A stretch of 64,000 bases of DNA, from positions 2,046,001 through 2,110,000 of the forward strand of contig JAQJZZ010000011.1 of NCBI GenBank assembly GCA_030077755.1. The letters run 5' to 3'. The translations under genes and the position numbers were made by a program. Origin of the DNA: Filosporella fistucella. Lineage: Eukaryota > Ascomycota > Leotiomycetes > Helotiales. Under the pieces are notes generated by a model. It was not told the DNA's origin. It did not search any database and worked only from the letters and a program-made list of their open reading frames with translations. Below, in pieces: positions 58,238-64,000 of this stretch. Position 1 is the stretch's first letter. Every line of letters begins with the position of its first letter.

Positions 58238-58768
58238 ATGGCTTCCGAACCCGCTACCCCCAACACCAATTTCTTTCTTTGCACAGAAACTCACTCGGAA
58301 AGGAATTCTCCAAGACGAGAATCACAACCAAACATCGAAACTACTACTAGAATTCGAGATCCCACTGACTTGATCTTGGATGCAGTTGATGGAGTAGCTG
58401 CTCCTGTGTCTGACAGATCCTCTCCAGTACCTAGCTTAGGCTCAACGCTGTCTCCTAGCGATAGCATCTCAGTGACAGAAGGTGACGAGATAAGCCATGA
58501 TCGAATCTTGGATACGCAACTTGAAAAGAAGGCTATCGACGGTACTGCCAAGCAAAGTGTAACAACAGGCAATCAGGGAAATCCAGAAGACCCAGCAGAT
58601 CCAGGAGACAAGGGTGACCATGATTTTGTATCAAAAGTGGCGTACAATGACTTTAAGGATTGGAAGCCCTTCGTTACCCGTTCCTGGTGGACCTGGCCCA
58701 TCGTGGGTTATTATGCTCTGTCGAGGAGAGACATATTGGATTGGTTTAAATGGTATCCCAGAGGGTGA
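58238..58768 (+). CDS. Hypothetical protein, 176 aa
   Basis: A single uninterrupted frame with a good fungal start context (CACAAAAACAATGGCT). The N-terminal two thirds is polar, Ser/Thr/Asp-rich and probably disordered. The C-terminus is aromatic (DFKDWKPFVTRSWWTWPIVGYYALSRRDILDWFKW, given here only as the end region around residues 140-174). It could be a peripheral membrane or interaction segment. I recognise no family. A second frame at 58614-59048 overlaps the 3' end and could be a spliced continuation, but no clear intron was found. Confidence 0.5.
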   Translation: MASEPATPNTNFFLCTETHSERNSPRRESQPNIETTTRIRDPTDLILDAVDGVAAPVSDRSSPVPSLGSTLSPSDSISVTEGDEISHDRILDTQLEKKAIDGTAKQSVTTGNQGNPEDPADPGDKGDHDFVSKVAYNDFKDWKPFVTRSWWTWPIVGYYALSRRDILDWFKWYPRG

Positions 58769-59667
58769 CAAGCAAATCTGCATGGAAAATGGATCAAGGT
58801 GGCGCAAAGTTTATTCATGTAGAGCTTTCCCTCCATTCGACCATAGCATTCCTACAGTTCCGGCCGATGAGCACCACGGACAAACTCATGTTCCCAAGAC
58901 GACAAACAGCAAGCCGGAGCACAAAAAATGGTACCATTGTGCGAACAAATCAGGCTTACCCATAAGCTCAGGTGATAAGCAGTTGCAGCGATACAACTCC
59001 CATGAGAATGCAGAAGGGGTCTCCCAGTCTCATGACGATCACAAATAGAGAAGAGCTCCAGGACATGAGCGTCGACGAATATCGCCCTTGACAGAGTTTG
59101 AACAAGATTTGGTAGAACGTGGTCGTCAGCAGAGACGAAGGGGCAGGCAGGAAAAGAGGGCAGGTAGCTTCAAAAGAACATGAGCGAGACGAAGTTGGTA
59201 CACAAACAATCGTTAGATCGGTCAATTGAGTTGTGAGGCTTCTTGGGAAGGCAAAAGTTTTGGAGTGATGCTAAGACTCGACTTCATGAAAGGTCGTGTT
59301 TATCAGCGAAGCGAAGTGTATAGTGCTGGGTAGTACAATACAGCGTTACAAGATGATGACTCCATGGCTTCTGTGACATTATTGAGATGTATCTAGGTAT
59401 AGCATCGCTATGGGCGTATTCAATGGAAGCGAAAGATTCTGGCCCCAATAAGGAGATGAAAGAACAAGATGATGTTTCGTGGAACCGTAACTTGTAATTC
59501 GCAAGATCATCACTCGCCCAACTGTACAACCTTCAAAATTCGCACGAGGAATGCATTTCAGATAAACGAAAAGGAACGAACCTACAGTAGTACCACATTT
59601 AGCCAAGTAGTGGAGGTAGACTCCTACCCCTTACCAGACCAAGACAAAAAAAATGAACAAGAAATTT
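58769..59667. other. Convergent intergenic region
   Basis: 899 bp between the hypothetical gene and the membrane-protein stop. Short frames only. A poly-A tract near 59645 lies just beyond the stop of the minus-strand gene. Confidence 0.45.
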
Positions 59668-61916
59668 TTAAATAGAACTTATAGACACGAAATTCCCCAA
59701 TCTCTCCCTCTCCCCTCCTCTATACCTATCGCCATGGCCCCGCCAATTCTCCTCTCCTATCCGTCTACCTTCCTCTCCGTCTACACCCCTCTCCCTATTT
59801 CCCTCAAGATCACCATCAACACTCACACCTCCCCTGCCTAACTCCTCTCTCTTTCTTCTCCGTCTCTCTCTCCGGATCTCGGTCAGAGATACATTGCGTG
59901 CGTGAGTTGAGGCGGTGGTAGATGAATATGCTGATGAATTAGCGGGCGGAGAAATGAGAAGAATAGATGGGACACGAGATCTTGGTTTCGGTGGTGGAGC
60001 TGGGGCGAGACCTGTATTTGTCGGAGGCGGGAAGAATTGGAAAGGTGGGACAGCCGGAGGAGACTGAGAAACCGAGGCATTCCGACGAAAAGGGGTAGAG
60101 AAATTCGGCGTAGGTGGGGATTGGAGACCGACTGGACGACGAGGGATGTCGAAGCTGGGATTCCGAATGTGTCTTGTGTGGATAGGTACAGGTCGACGGG
60201 GGATAGACATGCTTTTACTCCTACCTAGTCCCTCTATCCTCCGTTCTGTTTGCGGTGGTGAAGTACGGAATGGTTGTGAGAACCTAGCTTCTCTCTTCCT
60301 TCGCTCTTCTACCTCATCTTCCGTGCTAAAAACAGCAGGCATCCTCCCCAATTCCCTCTCTACACTTCCGATCGTCCCACTAATTCCGCCAGAACCAGAA
60401 GACGAGGAAGAAGCAAGCGCCCTCTTCCCCACAGCCACAATATCAACTGCTTCTCGTCCTCTTACCAAGCGGCCCTCCTGCCCAAGAAATACTTCTGTAC
60501 GTCTCTTATCCGCCATCCTCCTCTCTCCCATCACCGATCCCGCTCTCGAGGGCAGAATAAAAGGTGACAACGGTACTAATCTCGGTAATCCAATTCCCTC
60601 ATCCCCTAAATCGCCCTCCAGCTCCGCGACGATAGTTCTGCGTTTCCTGTATGCTTCTTCGAATCTCATTCGCTGAGACTCGTCTGGGGTAGAGGGGTGT
60701 GCTGTAGCCGGGCGAGAAGGTACGTTTTTTTCAGCGTCTTGGGGATTGGATCTAGGCCGGAAGAAAGGGAGGAGAGAGAGGAGAGATGGTGGGGAGTGGC
60801 ATGTACAAGGACCTTGGTGCGAGCAGGGCGGTGCAGGACAGGCGTTGCGCCGACGGTAGCGGAGCCAGAGCCAGAAGAGAAGAATGACGGTTGTAAGGGT
60901 TATACCAGCTATAATTAGCATGTACGTTGTCTTTGGTATGCCTCCTTCCTCTGTTGTTGTGGTGCTGCTTTGGGTGCTATTTGTGTTGGTAGGTTGCGCA
61001 TTACCAGAAGTCTGGGTAGTGGTTATTACGCCACCATTGCCATTGGGACTTAGAGAGGAGGTAACAGTTGCTGATGCGAAGAAAGGGAGAGCAGGCGGTG
61101 TGGTAACCGTTGGAGGCTTCGCGTAGCCAGCTGTCAATGTGCGCATTTGTGTGGACAGTACGCTGATAACACCTAGAGCGTTGGCTTCGCAGACTGTGTC
61201 TACCACTGCTCCATTTCCACCTGTTTCTCCTTGAACCTCCTGGCCGTTAATTCCACGACATGTAATCGCTCGGCCTGGAGTCGCGGTCTCAGTTGATATG
61301 ATAGTCGCTTGCGACAATTTATTCGTTGTGGTGCTAGAGGCCGGATCAACCGAGGAAGGAAGGAGAGAGGACGCGCCTGTCATGTTTTGCAGCGTAAAGC
61401 GAGAAGAGAAGTATGTGACTGAAATTGAATCGTTGAGAATAAGGGAGCCTTGGATGCCGAGGAAGCTGTAGTTATTAGAATCTAGAGCATACATTCGAGA
61501 GGATCCTGGCGAATAGGTCTGCCGAGAGAGAGGTACTACATACTATCCATTTTTCAAATCTGGACCAACAGATGAGGGAAAAGTCACACTGTTGGAGACA
61601 GATGCTGGGTTTGTGCTTGACAAGTTCCAGGCAAAGAGGGTCACCTAGAAGACGCATGTTAGTAACATGAAAGAGGGAATATTGGACCAAAGCCGATACT
61701 AAAATTACTTACAGGTGTAGAGTAAGTCCCGGCCAGAAGCAGCAACGAGAAGCTTTTCATCTGGCTGAAGAAAGGCGCACTGGATGACTCGTACATGGTC
61801 ACGAGAAATGGGTTTCCAGCCAGAAGAACCTCATTGGCAATAGGTTGAGTAAAGTATACCTGAGCTGAAGAAGAACGGAACTGCAAAACAACAACAAACA
61901 GAACGCCGAAGAACAT
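59668..61916 (-). CDS. Single-pass membrane protein with Kre9/Knh1-like ectodomain and long basic tail
   Basis: Exons 61713-61916, 61544-61644 and 59668-61465 (minus) give 700 aa. The start MFFGVLFVVVLQFRSSSAQ is a signal peptide. An ectodomain follows (FTQPIANEVLLAGNPFLVTM, VTLFAWNLSSTNPASVS) with a beta-sandwich feel like Kre9/Knh1 N-domains. After a Ser/Thr-rich stalk comes one helix (TYMLIIAGITLTTVILLFWLWLRYRRR) and a ~430-residue Arg/Pro/Ser-rich cytosolic tail. The layout resembles fungal wall-stress or mating-type sensors, but I know no named orthologue. The 78-nt second intron ends TTCTAATAACTACAG, a clear branch site and acceptor. Splicing it removes a false upstream Met and restores LKNGYFLGIQG. 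Confidence 0.8.
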
Positions 61917-62658
61917 ATTGAAGAGAATTGGACCGACAGACAGAATGTATGATGCTACCCATACATCACAACAAGGTAGAAGGTTAAGCAGCTACGCCAC
62001 TGTCAAGCAGGACGACCTTAGATTATCTACCTCCGATAAGAGATTCAATCCTTCACAAACAATAAGCAACAAGAAGAACCCTGGTAGAAACAAGCCCTTG
62101 ACAGTCTTGACAGCACCCCTCATTTCTCGCTTACCGTACTCCCGGATCCCACTCCGACTTACAAAAAAGCATCTGTGCCTCCCGCAGCTGGAGGCCGAGG
62201 AGGCTATGGCCGCGCACGGGCGATCCTTTAAACATAAAACGCTACTTCAATGCATAAACTGTTCCAAGAACAACCCGAAAGGTCAATTGAGGGATTAAAC
62301 CTCGTTTCTTATTGGTTGTTTTCAACTAAGTCCCACGATCAAGATTGAAGTACTGAAAATCAGAAGCAAGCATAACTGGTACCTGGTTGGCATCCCTTTG
62401 CATCTGTGGCAGAAGGCGCTCTCAGAGCTTCCCTCTACCGCAGGTACAACTGTAAAAGTGCCATCTGATAGTTTGATGGAATGGCTGACACTTGGGCGCG
62501 TCTTATGTTCCTTCAGGTGAATGGGAGATCCTCGCAGGGTTTGAGAAATACGGTATACCATTCGCCGAGGTTACTGATCATAGTCCACATCAAATGCTTA
62601 GAATAGGATCATTGGTGGATATGGCGAACGAGGTTTGATGTTTAGAAAGTGAATGGAA
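61917..62658. promoter_or_regulatory. Spacer upstream of the membrane-protein gene
   Basis: 742 bp between two minus-strand genes. A 126-codon frame at 61918-62298 on the plus strand is antisense to the likely 5' leader and has no similarity that I recognise. Confidence 0.45.
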
Positions 62659-63936
62659 TCAACTGTTCAGATAAGAGCTCGTAGGTCTGAGCGCGAGCCC
62701 GGCTCTTCTGTAAGCGGAATCGAGCATTTCGGATTGCTTGACGGAATCTTCTCCGTCCATCCACAGGCCAGAGCCTTTGCGGCCTTTGATTCTGTTGACG
62801 AATTCCTCTAACTGGTAACGGTAGGTTGACCAGCTCTCTTCCCCGAAGCTCGGAATCTGGGTGCCTACTTCCGCTGTTGTATAGGTATAAGCTTTTCGGT
62901 ATTGCTTGACTGTCCAGGTCTTTATAACCTTCCTGTCCTTAGAAATTAGGGTATGTTGCTCCGTGATATCAATCCTATGCCAGAAAACAGGCATCATTGC
63001 GTTCCACATGGTTACCGTTTTGCCCATCATATGCTCCTCCCCACTGTCGTCTCCAGAATTCTGATCCTTGATCAAAACATCATTGTGAACAACCTCACAC
63101 ATAGGGAAACCCATCCTAGGAAGTCCCCACCTGCCCCGTGCACTCAAATCCGCTTCCATTGAGCCAAACCCACCGTTAGGGAATCGCCATTTTGCTTTCA
63201 TAGCTTGGTCACATTTCTGGTCGAATCCTTCCGGCATCATTCGTGGTGTGGCCTCTACACATTCCTCTGGCTCTGTCCCAAAGATCTGCCGAAGAAATAA
63301 AACATTGTAGGTTCCAAGATCCATAAGCGCCCCCCCGGACAGGTCGTAAATAAACCTTATATCCGTATTCGGGAAATAGTTTCTTGGTATTATATTGACA
63401 CAATGGGCTGTCTTGATATTGGGGGGATCGAGACATGAAAGAAAAGTCTGCCATGCGGGATGGAAGCGGGAGTGAAATGCTTCGAGCAAGACTGGGGCTT
63501 TAGGTTGTTTGAGGATGTCATGACGAAACAAGGATGCCGCTTCCGTAGCATTCGAGGTTGAAGGCTTCTCCAATAGCACATGTTTCCCTGCCTTCAGAGT
63601 TTTGATTGTCCATTCGTAGTGGAGGCCATTCGGGAGGGGGATATAGACGGCTTCGATTGATGGATCATCGATTAAGTCTGTACCTCGGTGTTAGCTGAAA
63701 TCCTGATTGAATGCGACGACCAAAGGTCGCGAGATCCTCCATGAAGCCAAAGCGTGTTGAAATGTGTCAGATGAACGACAAACATAATGAGAAGGAATAT
63801 ACCTTGATAACTTTGGTGTACCTTATCAATCCCATGTTTCTCTGCATAAGCCCTCGCTCTGTTTTCGTCGCGGGCAGCGATCGCGGCTATGATAACCTCT
63901 GGATGGGATTTTGCTGGTATTATAATCGCCATTGGC
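62659..63936 (-). CDS. GFO/IDH/MocA-family NAD(P)-dependent oxidoreductase, 5' end outside the window
   Basis: Two exons are visible on the minus strand: 63803-63936 and 62659-63677, separated by a 125-nt intron. The sequence begins at an acceptor (ACAATAG at 63937) with PMAIIIPAKSHPEVIIAAIAA, so the exon holding the start and the GxGxxG nucleotide-binding loop lies beyond 64000. It continues with YIPLPNGLHYEW, the catalytic-site motif LEKPS, LLEAFHSRFHPAW and GGALMDLGTYNV. These fit the D-xylose dehydrogenase/dihydrodiol-dehydrogenase-like branch of the family, which oxidises sugars or diols with NADP+. The substrate is not determined. Confidence 0.88.
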
Positions 63937-64000
63937 CTATTGTCCTATTAGATCTTGCATGTAGGTGATAAAATTATGAAATGCCATATCGCCTTCTACC

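Noticed and set aside
61475..61494. Met at 61494 as the start of the membrane protein.
   Set aside because: This Met lies inside a 78-nt intron with a clear branch site; upstream exons supply a signal peptide and complete the ectodomain.

Overview
The window is nuclear DNA from a filamentous ascomycete. Genes are dense and lie on both strands. Introns are mostly 43-70 nt with GTAAGT-like donors and CTAA(C/T)-type branch sites. Gene content is typical of Pezizomycotina: a cutinase, a WSC-domain glyoxal oxidase, an RGS-LOV photoreceptor and a Tc1/mariner relic. An RGS-LOV protein of the Botrytis BcLOV4 type points to Leotiomycetes (Helotiales), but that assignment is inference. Gene models below were spliced by hand; every one given with explicit exons keeps its reading frame across all junctions.

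1-15 kb: a GPI-anchored Ser-rich surface protein, an RraA/HMG-aldolase-type protein, Dom34/pelota (ribosome rescue), an aldo-keto reductase with an 11-nt microexon, a long disordered lysine-rich protein, the importin Kap123 and a GNAT acetyltransferase. 15-20 kb: an 11-exon amidase-signature enzyme and a cytochrome P450 are transcribed divergently from a 0.7-kb spacer. 21-25.5 kb: a many-exon SNF2/RING helicase. 27.8-28.7 kb: a secreted cutinase. 30.2-34.7 kb: a housekeeping block with a Yra1/ALY mRNA-export adaptor (carrying an 853-nt intron), the oligosaccharyltransferase mini-subunit Ost4, and a Tma46/DFRP1-type CCCH protein.

35.3-37 kb is a rearrangement scar. The 3' half of a TAP-like alpha/beta hydrolase and the 3' half of a BBE-type FAD oxidase meet head to head. 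The oxidase part also has a nonsense codon and two frame breaks. 37.3-39.6 kb encodes the RGS-LOV blue-light receptor. 42-46 kb holds an Mch1-like transporter and an AT-hook/C2H2 protein.

45.9-51.6 kb is almost empty. It is followed by a 1263-residue secreted copper-radical (glyoxal) oxidase with five WSC domains, then a mariner-like element (56.4-57.9 kb) with 31-bp terminal inverted repeats and a transposase frame broken by four amber codons. The right end has a hypothetical protein, a single-pass membrane protein with a Kre9/Knh1-like ectodomain, and a GFO/IDH/MocA oxidoreductase that runs off the window edge.

I found no wholly new system. The most unusual items are the RGS-LOV receptor, the large YRA1 intron, the chimeric gene-fragment junction, the WSC5-oxidase architecture and the amber-only transposase decay. 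No tRNA, rRNA or CRISPR-like feature was recognised by eye.
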